A stretch of DNA of 64,000 nucleotides from Thermoplasmatales archaeon (lineage in GTDB: Archaea; Thermoplasmatota; Thermoplasmata; Thermoplasmatales; Thermoplasmataceae), in assembly GCA_016806715.1 (NCBI GenBank), contig CP060531.1, forward strand, positions 1,411,966-1,475,965, written 5' to 3'. Numbering within the stretch: position 1 is the first letter of the stretch; every line of letters begins with the position of its first letter. The notes beneath the pieces are model-generated. The model was given only the letters and a program-made list of their open reading frames with translations, was not told the DNA's origin and made no database searches. Positions 17,218 through 26,130 of the stretch are shown piece by piece. The position numbers were made by a program, and so were the translations under genes.

Positions 17218-17824
17218 GCTTCAGGGAGTCAAGTCTGAACTTGATCGGATAATAAACACATATCTAGAAAGCGTACTGCCATTCGCTTCCCTGTCCGGCA
17301 TCACATATCACGATGACGATCCGTGTTCATTTTTTTCCAGGAATCTGGACAGGATGCAGGGGGAGAACGATGAATCCGGTATACTTCATGAGCTTTGGAC
17401 CACCGGCATAGGTCTCTGCAATTATCGGACCAGGCTTTCCGAGTACCTGAAGGTTGAGATCAGGAAGGTTATGCAGAATACTTCATCGCTTGTTGGTGAG
17501 GATCTTACCCTTGACATCCTGTCAAGGAGCGGTGGCCTCAAAAACCTTGTTAAGTATCCATCAAGCACAATCCAGGTACTTGGTGCAGAAAAAGCCTTCT
17601 TCAAGCACATGACTATGGGTACGCCGCCTCCAAAGCATGGAGTCATTTTCAGGCATCCGGATGTTTCTCCGCTGAAACCCTCAAAGAGGGGCAAAGCTTC
17701 AAGGGCAATAGCAAACAAAATCGCCATAACATCAAAAGCCGATTTCCTCGGTACAAAAATGGATGTGGACACGATCAGAAAGCAGCTTGACAAGAGGCTG
17801 AAAGAAATTAAATCGGGTCAGTAA
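16982..17824 (+). CDS. nop5: Nop5/Nop56-family C/D box RNP core protein, short N-terminal domain
   Basis: Nop5 scaffolds C/D box sRNPs for 2'-O-methylation of rRNA, bridging L7Ae-bound RNA and fibrillarin. Residues about 55-105 match the coiled-coil entry (LREILISYGKKRIKDE then a heptad-like helix). Residues about 150-262 are the NOP RNA-binding domain with GAEKAFFKHMTMGTPPPKHG and HPDVSP...KASRAIANKIAI. The fibrillarin-binding N-terminal domain is only about half the usual size (280 residues total versus roughly 370-410). No fibrillarin gene is adjacent. The ATG at 16982 lies in the cbf5 frame-shifted tail; ATG 17006 is an alternative. The stop overlaps the convergent purF end by 7 nt. Confidence 0.9.
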   Translation: MKQNQREIMWYGKRAGRDILPFKDLETGFTQILDGLRNGVVPETSPAGSTKIPDLREILISYGKKRIKDEFAGDQVVIKLQGVKSELDRIINTYLESVLPFASLSGITYHDDDPCSFFSRNLDRMQGENDESGILHELWTTGIGLCNYRTRLSEYLKVEIRKVMQNTSSLVGEDLTLDILSRSGGLKNLVKYPSSTIQVLGAEKAFFKHMTMGTPPPKHGVIFRHPDVSPLKPSKRGKASRAIANKIAITSKADFLGTKMDVDTIRKQLDKRLKEIKSGQ

Positions 17825-19296
17825 TTTGTGAGATCCTTCTGGTAGAGGTATTTTTCACCCGGTATGCTTACAGGGTATTCTCCTGTAAGGCATCCAAGGC
17901 ACAGGTTCTGTCTTGTCATTCCTATGGATTTTACAAGCCCGTCAATAGAAATGTATGCTAGAGAGTCTGCGCCGATTTCTTCGGTGATTTCCTCACGTGT
18001 CCTTCCTCTGGCTATGAACTGATCCTTAGTCTTCATGTCGACTCCAAAGTAGCATGGCGCTATTATCTCCGGTGACCCAATCCTGACATGCACTTCGGTT
18101 GCTCCTGCCTTCTTCAACAGCATAACGATGTGCTTCATTGTATTCCCGCGAACTATGCTGTCATCGACAAGTATCACGCGTTTTCCTTCAACAACGGATC
18201 TGATCGCGTTAAGTTTCATCTTTATAGAGGCTGTTCTCTGTACATGGGAAGGCATTATGAAGGTTCTGCCTGAATACCTGTTCTTTATCAGCCCCTCACT
18301 GTAAAAGATGCCGGACCTCTGGGAATAACCAAGAGCCTGTGCCCTTCCGGAGTCAGGAACCGGTATCACGACATCGGCCTCTACCATGCTTTCATCTGCC
18401 AGAGCCCTGCCTAATTTAATTCTAGTTTCAAAAACTTCTATGTTGTCTATTATGCTGTCGGGTCTTGCAAAATAAACATATTCAAACATGCAGTGTGCCT
18501 CGAATCTCGAGGGGGCAATGAAAATTCTTTTCGGTCCAAGGGGAGTGATTTCCACGACCTCGCCCGGCAGGACATCCCTTATGGTCTCTCCGCCAAGCAC
18601 GTCCATAACACAGCTTTCGGAAGCAATAACGTATGTGTTACCAGCCCTTCCTATTATTAAAGGCCTGATTCCAAGAGGATCTCTGATGGCAAAAAGTCTG
18701 TCATCGATCATGAATGCTGCAGAATAAGCACCCCTGAGCTTCGCCATGGCAATCTTCATTCCATTTGGTATGCCGTTTTCGGCTATCTCTTTCGACAGCT
18801 CCATCAACATTACCTCAGTGTCGGAGGAGGTTGAGAATGTTGCGCCCCTTTTCTTCAAATCCTCAGTCAGTTGTTCGGCGTTTGTGATTTCACCATTATG
18901 GGAGATCGCAAGGTATCCTGAGGCGCTTGATACAACAAATGGTCCTGCATTTTCAAGTGTTTTTGTTCCCATTGTAGAATAGCGCGTATGTCCAATGCCT
19001 ACATTCCCGGATATTGGGCTCTCCCGTTCATTAAAAACATCACTGACAAGACCCATGCCTTTCTTGAGCTTCATCATAGTGCCGTCGAAAGCGGCGATTC
19101 CAGCACTTTCCTGTCCACGATGCTGAAGCGACTTCAAGGAACTGACAAGGTAGCCATACGCCTGCTCGTTGGATATTACGCCAACCACAGCGCAGTGATC
19201 ACTTGGTTTTTGCCCAGTTATAGGATCTTGTTCTTGCTGCGGGGAATCCACAGTGAGAGCACCTCTTTTGCCTGATGTGGTATGTATGATGACCAC
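17818..19296 (-). CDS. purF: Amidophosphoribosyltransferase (first committed step of purine synthesis)
   Basis: The enzyme makes 5-phosphoribosylamine from PRPP and glutamine. The Ntn nucleophile Cys is at residue 35 (HCAVVGVISNEQAYGYL, SLQHRGQESAG), implying cleavage of a propeptide. The PRPP-binding motif RVILVDDSIVRGNT is intact. Cysteines in AHCMFEYVYF, APCYFG and NLCLGCLTGEYP match the four Fe-S ligands of the Bacillus-type enzyme. The GTG at 19296 follows GCAGGAGAT; an in-frame GTG at 19254 preceded by GAGGTG would shorten the propeptide to 20 residues. It is downstream of LSm on the same strand. Confidence 0.95.
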   Translation of the reverse strand: MVIIHTTSGKRGALTVDSPQQEQDPITGQKPSDHCAVVGVISNEQAYGYLVSSLKSLQHRGQESAGIAAFDGTMMKLKKGMGLVSDVFNERESPISGNVGIGHTRYSTMGTKTLENAGPFVVSSASGYLAISHNGEITNAEQLTEDLKKRGATFSTSSDTEVMLMELSKEIAENGIPNGMKIAMAKLRGAYSAAFMIDDRLFAIRDPLGIRPLIIGRAGNTYVIASESCVMDVLGGETIRDVLPGEVVEITPLGPKRIFIAPSRFEAHCMFEYVYFARPDSIIDNIEVFETRIKLGRALADESMVEADVVIPVPDSGRAQALGYSQRSGIFYSEGLIKNRYSGRTFIMPSHVQRTASIKMKLNAIRSVVEGKRVILVDDSIVRGNTMKHIVMLLKKAGATEVHVRIGSPEIIAPCYFGVDMKTKDQFIARGRTREEITEEIGADSLAYISIDGLVKSIGMTRQNLCLGCLTGEYPVSIPGEKYLYQKDLTNY

Positions 19297-19365
19297 ATCT
19301 CCTGCATATAATATGAACTTTCTTATTGTTCATCTTTCCCATTGAATAGGTTCCAGTACTCATAT

Positions 19366-19614
19366 TCAGTCACTCTTTGATGGAGACACAAATATCACAT
19401 TGTCTCCTCTTACAAGAATTCTCTCATGAACTCCCTTTGTTTCGCCGCCGATGACCTCACCGGCATCTCTTATAACAAGATTCATGTATACATCATATCC
19501 TTCCAATATACCAGAATATCCTCTGTTTCCCCTTACGTCGACCAGAACATTCCTTTCTATTGAATTTTTCAGTACATCTAGTGGTTTAATTACGTTAATT
19601 GTGGGTTTAGGCAT
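19366..19614 (-). CDS. Sm-like archaeal protein (LSm/SmAP)
   Basis: The 82-residue protein has both Sm motifs. Sm1 is VLVDVRGNRGYSGILEGYDVYMNLVIRDA and Sm2 is ERILVRGDNVIFVSP. Archaeal LSm proteins form heptameric rings binding U-rich RNA and are often encoded with RNA or purine genes. A TATA-like TTTAAATAGC-type element lies about 25-30 nt upstream (near 19645), suggesting a short or absent leader. The eL37 gene that commonly follows LSm is not seen before purF. Confidence 0.93.
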   Translation of the reverse strand: MPKPTINVIKPLDVLKNSIERNVLVDVRGNRGYSGILEGYDVYMNLVIRDAGEVIGGETKGVHERILVRGDNVIFVSPSKSD

Positions 19615-19817
19615 ATTCGTTTCGCTGACAAATTGTAAAAAGCTATTTAACCATACCGCATTAAAACAGGTGCCATGCAGAACTTCAAAGCCTGACTCAA
19701 CATGAATGGCTGGTATATTTCGGGTATTTCCTCAGAATACACGGTATTGTATCATACATGAACACAATTCATTCCGATCAGACAAGCATATTATACCTTT
19801 AATAATCTGGGAGTAAG

Positions 19818-22800
19818 ATGCCAAACGCTGATTCAGACCTTCATGGTCGGGAAGAGCTGAGAATATTAATCCGGGAAATTTATTCCTCGAGGAGCCGCCA
19901 GGAGAAGGAGAGCCGGATTATTGACCTGGTGAGGAAACTCGAGAGCTCGCCACCATCACAGGAAGAATTGAAGTACCCGGAGTTTTCCCAGGATATCAAG
20001 AAGCTCATAATGAGCATACAGAAAATTAACTCCCCGGGTACGGCGGGCCTTGCGCTTGAGCTTATGCAAATTGCTCCGGATGACAGAGATGTGAAGCTTT
20101 TCTATTCGGCTTCAATTTTCAATCAGTCTGAACCTGACGCCTTTGTAGATCTGGTCTACAAGGACAGCGATTTCTGCCAGGATGCCGACACTGAGGTGAG
20201 GCTGTTCAATTCGTATAATAATATTACAGACCCTGCGAAACCGGCCGTGTATTTTTCCATGTGTGGAAAATACGACCAGAAGATGTTCGCAAGATACCTC
20301 GACGGTGATCTGGATGATGATGTTAATTCACAGATAATAAAAAATTTTCAAGCAAAAAACAGGTATGACGACCTGTCTAGATTTCTTGAGGAACTTTGCA
20401 GGAGGGACAAATCAATAACGTACCTTATCGAGCTCATAAACGCATACCAGAGAACCGGCGAACTCGGAAAGATGTCGAAGGTTCTTGGTGAATTGAACTA
20501 TGATGAGATTGAGGACGTTGACAGTTTCCTTATACTCATAAAGAAAAGTATGGCATCCGGAAATTATTCTCTGGCGTCAGAGATTGCCAGGCATGCTCTC
20601 TCGGAATACCCGGAAGATCACCAGCTTATGACAGCTCTCGGGGAATCCCTGTATCTTTCTGATAACTACAAGGGATCTCTTGAGGTTTTCACTGCTATTC
20701 ACTCTAAATTCAAGGATGATTACGATGCCGTCAGGAGACTGATAGACATAAGCGAAAAACTCCACGACCTGAATGGAATGATATCATGGATCAATGTGCT
20801 ATGCAGTCAGCTGATATGCTCCAAGGAGGAGATTATCAAAAAAATCAGCGCTGAGATCGAACTATCCATGTTCGACGATGCATACAGGGACATAAGGGAA
20901 CAGAACTCACCAGTAAAGGATGTTGTTTTCTCCAAGCTGTTGATGAATCTGAACCTGAAACTTGGAAAAGTTACGGAGGCGCTTAATACAGCCGAGAGTA
21001 TCCTGGAAACCAATCCTGATGATGTGGATGCAATTTCATTCATCCTGCGCGACCTTTTTGACAAGCATGATTACGAAAAGTTCCTTGCCAGGGTATCAAA
21101 TGTTACCAGTAATGAGATCAGGTCAAGGTTTTCAGGGATGGTTGCAGCCAGCATGCTTAGTACCGGCAGGCTTGATGACGCCATGAATACTGTGTTATCA
21201 AATCCTGAAGTACTTGATTCTGAATATTTCATAGATTCTGTGTATTCGAGCCTGAACAAGGACAAGGAAATTCAGGATCTTACGGACGCAATGGCAAAGC
21301 TAAAGGCCAAAAACCCTCTGATAGACATGGTAATTGGAAACTTGCGTGGAAAGAGGATCGTTGTCGTTGACACACCGCCCCAGATCATAGGGGAGTCGCC
21401 ACCATTGTCCATAGCCGCAATACTGACATTCGATAACGTCGGGAACTTCCCTGACGTTGTTCCTGACGTTATCAGGAAATTCATTTCCAATCCAAAGTAC
21501 AAGAGGATCCAGGTTATAGTGGATACAATTACCGAGATATATTCTGGTAAAGTGCCCAAGGACATTTTGATATTCTCGCAGTTTCATTTTCCGGTCGTCA
21601 GGGCGCTCATAAACAGTGGTAACCTGGAAAGGGCCAGGACTCAGCTTCTGACAATGTCGGATCTCCGGAACAGGGACCCGTTTTATAATTATGCTGAGGC
21701 ATTTCTTCTCTTCAAGGAAGGAGACCTCGCCCAGTCATCCAAATCTATATCGAGAGCGATTTCAATGCTCTCAAATGCAATTTTCTTTGACCTGGAAATC
21801 GCCCTGAATCTCGCTGAGAATGACGAAAAAGATGCTCTGGCATCCTTTGAACTTGCTCTTGCGATAGGAGGAGAGGATTCAATCAATTTTGAAAATATTG
21901 ATCTGTATATCAAGAAAAACGGAGCGGCAGCTTTCAGGGACAAACTTGTAGAGATCGTTGGCAAGAGGGAGATTTCGAGCGTATGGCTTTTCAGGATTAA
22001 TAGGGATAAGTTCGTAGAAAACAAGAACTTCGATGAGGCCCTGAATTATTCCGAGAGAATCGTAGGCGGGACAGGAGTCAGTATTGAAGATGTCCGCGTC
22101 CATGTCACTATCCTGGATGCCCTTAAAATGGGAGATTCTGTCATTGATTTCCTCATCCGCGAAGAGGGAAAGATCCAAGGCGGAGCTATTGAGGTAATGA
22201 TCGGCGACTGGTATTATGCAAAGACTGATTACAAGGAGGCTCTTTCATATTATTCCGAAGCCATATCAAAGGGCTACGGTAAGGAAAAAATAGGGAACTA
22301 CGTGGAAACGCTTTTGGAAACAAAGAATTTCGATGAAGCCAGGAAGCTGATTGGAATAGCTGATCCTAACGGCATGTCACAGCTCAAGCTTTACTACAAG
22401 ACCGGGGAAATCCAGAAAATAATAGACCTCCTCCGGAAGATAAGGGTAGAAACGAAGGATGATGAGGAACGCATTGCGTATGTATCGAGGGTACTCTGGA
22501 TAAACCGCGAGGTAAGAGACTTGCTTATTGGAATATACCAGCAGGAAGGATTCCTGTTTTTAGGGAAAATAATTTCTGACAGGCTGATTGAATCTAACGA
22601 CTTTGAGAAAGCAATAGAAGTAATGAAAAACATTCAAAAAAATTATCCTGATAACGTGGAGAATCTGGTAAAGCTCTCAGGCGCTTACGAGAAAATGGGC
22701 AAGTTCCATGAATCCATAGACGTTCTTCACTCAGCACTGAGACACACAAGGACAGGGAACTCAACCTTAATCATAGTGGACAACCTGCTCCGGATATATT

Positions 22801-23537
22801 ATCAGCAGAATATGTTCCTGGAAATCAGGAAGTTCTATGAACAGAACAGGGAATTTGTGGATTCAACCAACATTCACTTTATCGTGCGTAGTTATCTCAA
22901 CCTTGGTGAATATGATACCGCTGAGGCAATTGTTGGCCATTTTCATGGCTCACTTGTGAGCAATGAAGCGTTCAACGAATTCATGGAAGAGATAGATCAC
23001 GTAAAGAAAACCCAGGCTGTGATGGGGTACATGGATCGCATGCTGAAGCTTGAATATAAGCTGGGAAAGAAGTTTTCCACAGGAGAAGCTGTATCGGTGG
23101 CAGACATTCCAATTGATGCAGTAGAGGATGTGTTCTCCCTTCTGGCAAGCGATAGCGGATATTCCGACATTAATGAGGATAAATACGAAATACTGAGCAG
23201 GGACATAATACAGAAGGCCTGCAGGAAGACAAAGGTCAACAGTATCTCAGACCTGAGCATCAGCGTGATTTACAACAACATGGCAAGGAAAGACGTAATT
23301 GTTGCCAAGAACATTTATGCCTATATCAAAAAAGAGGTTGGTACGGTCAGGAAACCGCGGATTGAGGACCAGGAACTCCAGAAACTGCTTAAAATTGCAC
23401 TCAAGCAGGATGTGGACCATGATCCTTTCAGGGTAGCATGCAAACTGAATACAGGAATCTCTGAGGCAATGGAGGTTATTGCCCTGATGAATTATGTATC
23501 GGCCGTAAATGCAGGTGGTAGATCAGGAAATGTTTAG
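19818..23537 (+). CDS. Very large TPR-repeat protein (1239 residues), function unknown
   Basis: The protein has no signal peptide or membrane helix. Many degenerate 34-residue helix-turn-helix units are visible, for example YSLASEIARHALSEYPEDHQ, KVTEALNTAESILETNPDDV, FEKAIEVMKNIQKNYPDNVE and KFHESIDVLHSALRHTRTG. This is the pattern of tetratricopeptide scaffolds, which mediate protein-protein contacts. A central part (about 500-600) looks less repetitive (VVVDTPPQIIGESPPLSIAA). ATG 19818 has GGGAG just upstream and a TATA-like TTAATAATC before it. The 3' end overlaps the next gene, an S2P-type membrane protease, suggesting functional pairing. I do not recognise a specific family. Confidence 0.85.
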   Translation: MPNADSDLHGREELRILIREIYSSRSRQEKESRIIDLVRKLESSPPSQEELKYPEFSQDIKKLIMSIQKINSPGTAGLALELMQIAPDDRDVKLFYSASIFNQSEPDAFVDLVYKDSDFCQDADTEVRLFNSYNNITDPAKPAVYFSMCGKYDQKMFARYLDGDLDDDVNSQIIKNFQAKNRYDDLSRFLEELCRRDKSITYLIELINAYQRTGELGKMSKVLGELNYDEIEDVDSFLILIKKSMASGNYSLASEIARHALSEYPEDHQLMTALGESLYLSDNYKGSLEVFTAIHSKFKDDYDAVRRLIDISEKLHDLNGMISWINVLCSQLICSKEEIIKKISAEIELSMFDDAYRDIREQNSPVKDVVFSKLLMNLNLKLGKVTEALNTAESILETNPDDVDAISFILRDLFDKHDYEKFLARVSNVTSNEIRSRFSGMVAASMLSTGRLDDAMNTVLSNPEVLDSEYFIDSVYSSLNKDKEIQDLTDAMAKLKAKNPLIDMVIGNLRGKRIVVVDTPPQIIGESPPLSIAAILTFDNVGNFPDVVPDVIRKFISNPKYKRIQVIVDTITEIYSGKVPKDILIFSQFHFPVVRALINSGNLERARTQLLTMSDLRNRDPFYNYAEAFLLFKEGDLAQSSKSISRAISMLSNAIFFDLEIALNLAENDEKDALASFELALAIGGEDSINFENIDLYIKKNGAAAFRDKLVEIVGKREISSVWLFRINRDKFVENKNFDEALNYSERIVGGTGVSIEDVRVHVTILDALKMGDSVIDFLIREEGKIQGGAIEVMIGDWYYAKTDYKEALSYYSEAISKGYGKEKIGNYVETLLETKNFDEARKLIGIADPNGMSQLKLYYKTGEIQKIIDLLRKIRVETKDDEERIAYVSRVLWINREVRDLLIGIYQQEGFLFLGKIISDRLIESNDFEKAIEVMKNIQKNYPDNVENLVKLSGAYEKMGKFHESIDVLHSALRHTRTGNSTLIIVDNLLRIYYQQNMFLEIRKFYEQNREFVDSTNIHFIVRSYLNLGEYDTAEAIVGHFHGSLVSNEAFNEFMEEIDHVKKTQAVMGYMDRMLKLEYKLGKKFSTGEAVSVADIPIDAVEDVFSLLASDSGYSDINEDKYEILSRDIIQKACRKTKVNSISDLSISVIYNNMARKDVIVAKNIYAYIKKEVGTVRKPRIEDQELQKLLKIALKQDVDHDPFRVACKLNTGISEAMEVIALMNYVSAVNAGGRSGNV

Positions 23538-24141
23538 GGGTTATTTCACTTCAACAAGCAGGGAAGAAACAAGGGACATACTGATCTCAATCGGTGCGCT
23601 GACTCTTGCGTTCTTTGTCTACAATTTTGTTCAGGACCGTGCACCAATGAATGGGTACAATGCGCTTGTTTACTTGCTGGAAGCCTTCGTTGGCATGGTC
23701 ACGGCATTCCTTTTGCATGAACTCTCACACCGATATGTGGCCAGGAATTATGGCGGGATCGCGTATTTCAGGATGTGGCCGTTCGGAATCGTGCTGGCCC
23801 TTGTGACATCGCTGATCGGGTTCATATTCGCGGCTCCCGGCGCAGTTAATATCTCCGGGGTATATGGGCGTGAACAGATTGGGAAAACAGCCCTTGCAGG
23901 ACCCATGACAAATCTGGTACTGGGCACTGCAGCTCTTGGAGTATTTTTCCTATCCGCTCCAGGATCACTTATCGGAGCTGTATCTTACTTTGTGGCAACC
24001 ATTAACCTTTGGTTTTCGCTCTTTAACATGATTCCCTTCCCGCCACTCGACGGTTCGAAGGTCATAAGCTGGAACATCGGTTATTATGCAATATTTGTGG
24101 CTGCGTCCCTCGTGATGAATGTGTATATCTTCATTGGATAG
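23509..24141 (+). CDS. Site-2-type membrane metalloprotease (peptidase M50 family)
   Basis: The 210-residue polytopic protein has helices near residues 25-41, 52-70, 97-115, 130-147 and 155-175. The zinc motif HELSH (His70, Glu71, His74) lies in a helix, and the second S2P motif NMIPFPPLDG supplies the third ligand near residue 185. These are hallmarks of M50 intramembrane proteases, although inactive or non-proteolytic relatives exist. It starts within the TPR gene (29-nt overlap), so the two are probably co-translated. ATG 23530 is an alternative start. The gene is convergent with the small gene at 24145. Confidence 0.88.
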   Translation: MQVVDQEMFRGYFTSTSREETRDILISIGALTLAFFVYNFVQDRAPMNGYNALVYLLEAFVGMVTAFLLHELSHRYVARNYGGIAYFRMWPFGIVLALVTSLIGFIFAAPGAVNISGVYGREQIGKTALAGPMTNLVLGTAALGVFFLSAPGSLIGAVSYFVATINLWFSLFNMIPFPPLDGSKVISWNIGYYAIFVAASLVMNVYIFIG

Positions 24142-24144
24142 TGA

Positions 24145-24414
24145 TTACAGGAGCTTTCTGAAACCGTCATCCTCGCTAGTAAGGAAAAAAATTGAATTCT
24201 CCCCAACATCTATGCGGTATCTTATTGTGGCAGTCACGCTGCTGTCCCGCAGTCGTAATATCAGCTCATCATGACCTTTCAGGTATTCCCAGATTCCAAT
24301 ACCCGGCTTCACGATCAGGCCTATGTATGGCGGATCCATGGATGCTACGAACGCATTGTTAAGTTTTTCCTCGTTGGTTTTTCCGTTATAATAGAAAGAG
24401 GCAGATACTTCCAT
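24145..24414 (-). CDS. Small conserved-looking hypothetical protein
   Basis: The 89-residue product (MEVSASFYYNGKTNEEKLNNAF...) has no membrane segment and alternates strands and helices. I do not recognise the family; the size is similar to the KEOPS subunit Pcc1, but the expected residues are not evident. A TATA-like AAATTATTTAGC on the - strand about 25-30 nt upstream of the ATG supports it as a real, possibly leaderless gene. It is convergent with the M50 gene, three bases away. Confidence 0.6.
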   Translation of the reverse strand: MEVSASFYYNGKTNEEKLNNAFVASMDPPYIGLIVKPGIGIWEYLKGHDELILRLRDSSVTATIRYRIDVGENSIFFLTSEDDGFRKLL

Positions 24415-24586
24415 TCTTCCGTATCCTGTTCAGCTAAATAATTTCTATCTGCACTGACATTGTGCCACATGGCAGGATCGCATTTATTCAATGGAAATTA
24501 GCTATTCATGTATCCCGGTTAAGACGGCGAAAGCATCAGAAAAAGAGGGAGAAGCCAGATGTCTTTACGACGGATAAGCAAGAAAG

Positions 24587-24606
24587 CTCCGACCTTTAGG
24601 GAGGAG
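24587..24606 (+). repeat. Left-end hairpin of the IS200/IS605 element
   Basis: CTCC/GGAG and CCT/AGG arms are separated by GA mismatches with a TT loop. Such an imperfect subterminal palindrome is recognised by the HUH transposase as single-stranded DNA. It lies about 19 nt inside the presumed left boundary. Confidence 0.65.
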
Positions 24607-24656
24607 ATGAATTGCGAAAATATATATACATAACTTTAGCATATCTATTTTAGTAT

Positions 24657-25070
24657 ATGGAGATAAGTAATAAAGAGAAAGAGTATCATCATGAACCGCA
24701 TATGGTGTACAGTTGTCAATACCATGTAATATTTTGTTCCAAATACAGAAGAAGCGTCCTGAAGGATGGCATCGATCTGAGACTAAAAGAGCTAATTATG
24801 GAGAAGCAGGATGAATACCAGTACAAGATACTTGAAATGGAAGTTATGCCCGATCATGTGCATCTCCTGATAGACATCAATCCAAAGCGTGGTGTATATC
24901 ACGTTATCAATCAGATTAAGGGGTACAGTTCGTTCGTCCTGCGAAACGAGTTTCCTGTGTTAAAGCGTAAGATTCCAACACTGTGGACACATTCCAAGTT
25001 CGTATCTACCGTTGGATCTGTAACACTCGAGGTTGTGAAAAAATACATAGAGGAGCAAAAACGCGTATGA
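24657..25070 (+). CDS. tnpA: IS200/IS605 transposase TnpA (Y1 HUH family)
   Basis: The 137-residue enzyme is full length. The HUH metal motif is HVH at residues 67-69 (MPDHVHLLIDI) and the catalytic tyrosine is Tyr130 (VVKKYIEEQ) on the last helix. These enzymes excise and insert single-stranded DNA at replication forks using the subterminal hairpins. An AT-rich stretch (TATATATA) lies upstream. The start overlaps no other gene and the stop overlaps tnpB (ATGA). It appears intact and potentially active. Confidence 0.93.
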   Translation: MEISNKEKEYHHEPHMVYSCQYHVIFCSKYRRSVLKDGIDLRLKELIMEKQDEYQYKILEMEVMPDHVHLLIDINPKRGVYHVINQIKGYSSFVLRNEFPVLKRKIPTLWTHSKFVSTVGSVTLEVVKKYIEEQKRV

Positions 25071-26083
25071 TTCTCACATATAAGATCAATCACGGCAGTG
25101 ATTTCTCGAAAGAATTAGAAAGGGCTAAGCAGATTGCAGAGTTTGCCATAAAAACCAGATCCATTTCATCTAAGGATGTCAGGCAATTTGGCCTTAAATC
25201 AGTAATATCAAACCAGATACTCAGGAAATATTCCAGAAGCCAGAGAGCAAAGGATGTCCGTAGTGTAAAATTAACATTGCCCAATCAGGGAATACATTTT
25301 AACCATGAAGACAGGACCATAACCATACCTTCCTTGAAACTCACCTTAAGCTACCATTTCAGGAATGATTTCGTAAAGATTAACCAGATTGAACTCGATG
25401 GTGAATTTGCATACATATCTGTGACTGTACCTGAAAACGCATTGATCGAACCGAAGGGACATCTCGGAGTAGATAGGAATACAACGGCACACATTGCCGT
25501 TGTCGCAAATCCCCTAAACGGAAAGGTCATGAAGATCGGTAAGAAGGCGGAACACACCCACAGGAAATACAAGAATATCAGGAAAAAACTCCAGAAGAAG
25601 GGAAAATACGGGAAGGTGAAAGAAACAAAGGATAAAGAAAACAGGATTGTAAAGGACATAAACCACAAAGTATCGAAGAAGATAGTGCAGGAAGCGAAGA
25701 ATAATGGGATGGGAATCAAGCTCGAATATCTAAAAGGAATAAGGAATGCAAAGTCGAGCAGAAATTTCAGGTACTCCTTGAATAGCTGGTCGTTCTATCA
25801 GCTTGAACAGATAATAGAATACAAGGCCAGACTACTTGGAGTTCCCGTGGAACATGTTGATCCGTACAACACTTCAAAGGAGTGTTCAAGATGCGGACTC
25901 ATAGGCCACCGTTCAGGAAAGAGCTTTAAGTGCCCTGATTGCGGGCACGTTGATCATGCCGATGCCAATGCTTCGTTCAACATAGCATTGCGTCCGGTAT
26001 TTGAGGAAGGCATGGATCTATTGCATGCAGACAGGGATGCATGCAAGGGGAGCACTGATACCCACAGAGAGGCAACGTTATGA
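25067..26083 (+). CDS. tnpB: IS605-type RNA-guided nuclease TnpB
   Basis: TnpB is the transposon-encoded ancestor of Cas12, cutting DNA with an omega-RNA guide. From ATG 25067 the product is 338 residues. RuvC-like residues are all present: Asp136 (GVDRNTT), Glu220 (KLEYLKG) and Asp299 (ADANASFNIA). The zinc ribbon CSRC...CPDC is at 273-292. The N-terminal region is somewhat short compared with well-studied TnpBs, so the WED domain may be reduced. The same frame is open upstream of 25067 inside tnpA, but the ATGA overlap marks the likely start. A guide RNA would arise from its 3' end. Confidence 0.92.
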   Translation: MILTYKINHGSDFSKELERAKQIAEFAIKTRSISSKDVRQFGLKSVISNQILRKYSRSQRAKDVRSVKLTLPNQGIHFNHEDRTITIPSLKLTLSYHFRNDFVKINQIELDGEFAYISVTVPENALIEPKGHLGVDRNTTAHIAVVANPLNGKVMKIGKKAEHTHRKYKNIRKKLQKKGKYGKVKETKDKENRIVKDINHKVSKKIVQEAKNNGMGIKLEYLKGIRNAKSSRNFRYSLNSWSFYQLEQIIEYKARLLGVPVEHVDPYNTSKECSRCGLIGHRSGKSFKCPDCGHVDHADANASFNIALRPVFEEGMDLLHADRDACKGSTDTHREATL

Positions 26084-26130
26084 GCGATAGCGACCTTAGA
26101 ACCTCCGAAGCTTCGGCGAGGAGAGTATGT
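25980..26130 (+). ncRNA. Putative omega-RNA (TnpB guide) at the tnpB 3' end and right end
   Basis: In characterised IS605 elements the guide RNA overlaps the tnpB 3' end and continues through the right-end hairpin into flanking DNA, which acts as the guide. Here the corresponding region includes the hairpin at 26102-26121. No sequence-level proof is available; boundaries are inferred from the element's architecture. Confidence 0.35.
26102..26121 (+). repeat. Right-end hairpin of the IS200/IS605 element
   Basis: The core CCGAAGCTTCGG (26105-26116) is a perfect 12-nt palindrome, with additional CCTC/GAGG pairing possible. It lies 18 nt after the tnpB stop and about 10 nt before the stop codon of the convergent radical SAM gene. 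Confidence 0.7.

Larger units (their letters stand above)
24569..26130 (+). mobile_element. Complete IS200/IS605-type insertion sequence (TnpA + TnpB)
   Basis: The element carries an intact Y1 transposase and an intact TnpB in ATGA overlap. It has subterminal hairpins typical of this single-strand transposon class: a left-end imperfect hairpin at 24587-24606 (CTCC-GA-CCT-TT-AGG-GA-GGAG) and a right-end hairpin at 26102-26121 built on CCGAAGCTTCGG. A TTTAC at 24564-24568 just before the left end resembles known IS605-family target/TAM sites. No terminal inverted repeats or target duplications are expected for this class. The exact boundaries are approximate; the right end lies at or near the radical SAM stop codon. 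Confidence 0.85.

Noticed and set aside
24983-25066. An upstream extension of TnpB inside tnpA
   Set aside because: The ATGA overlap at 25067 is the usual IS605 arrangement, and the extension merely reads tnpA in another frame.
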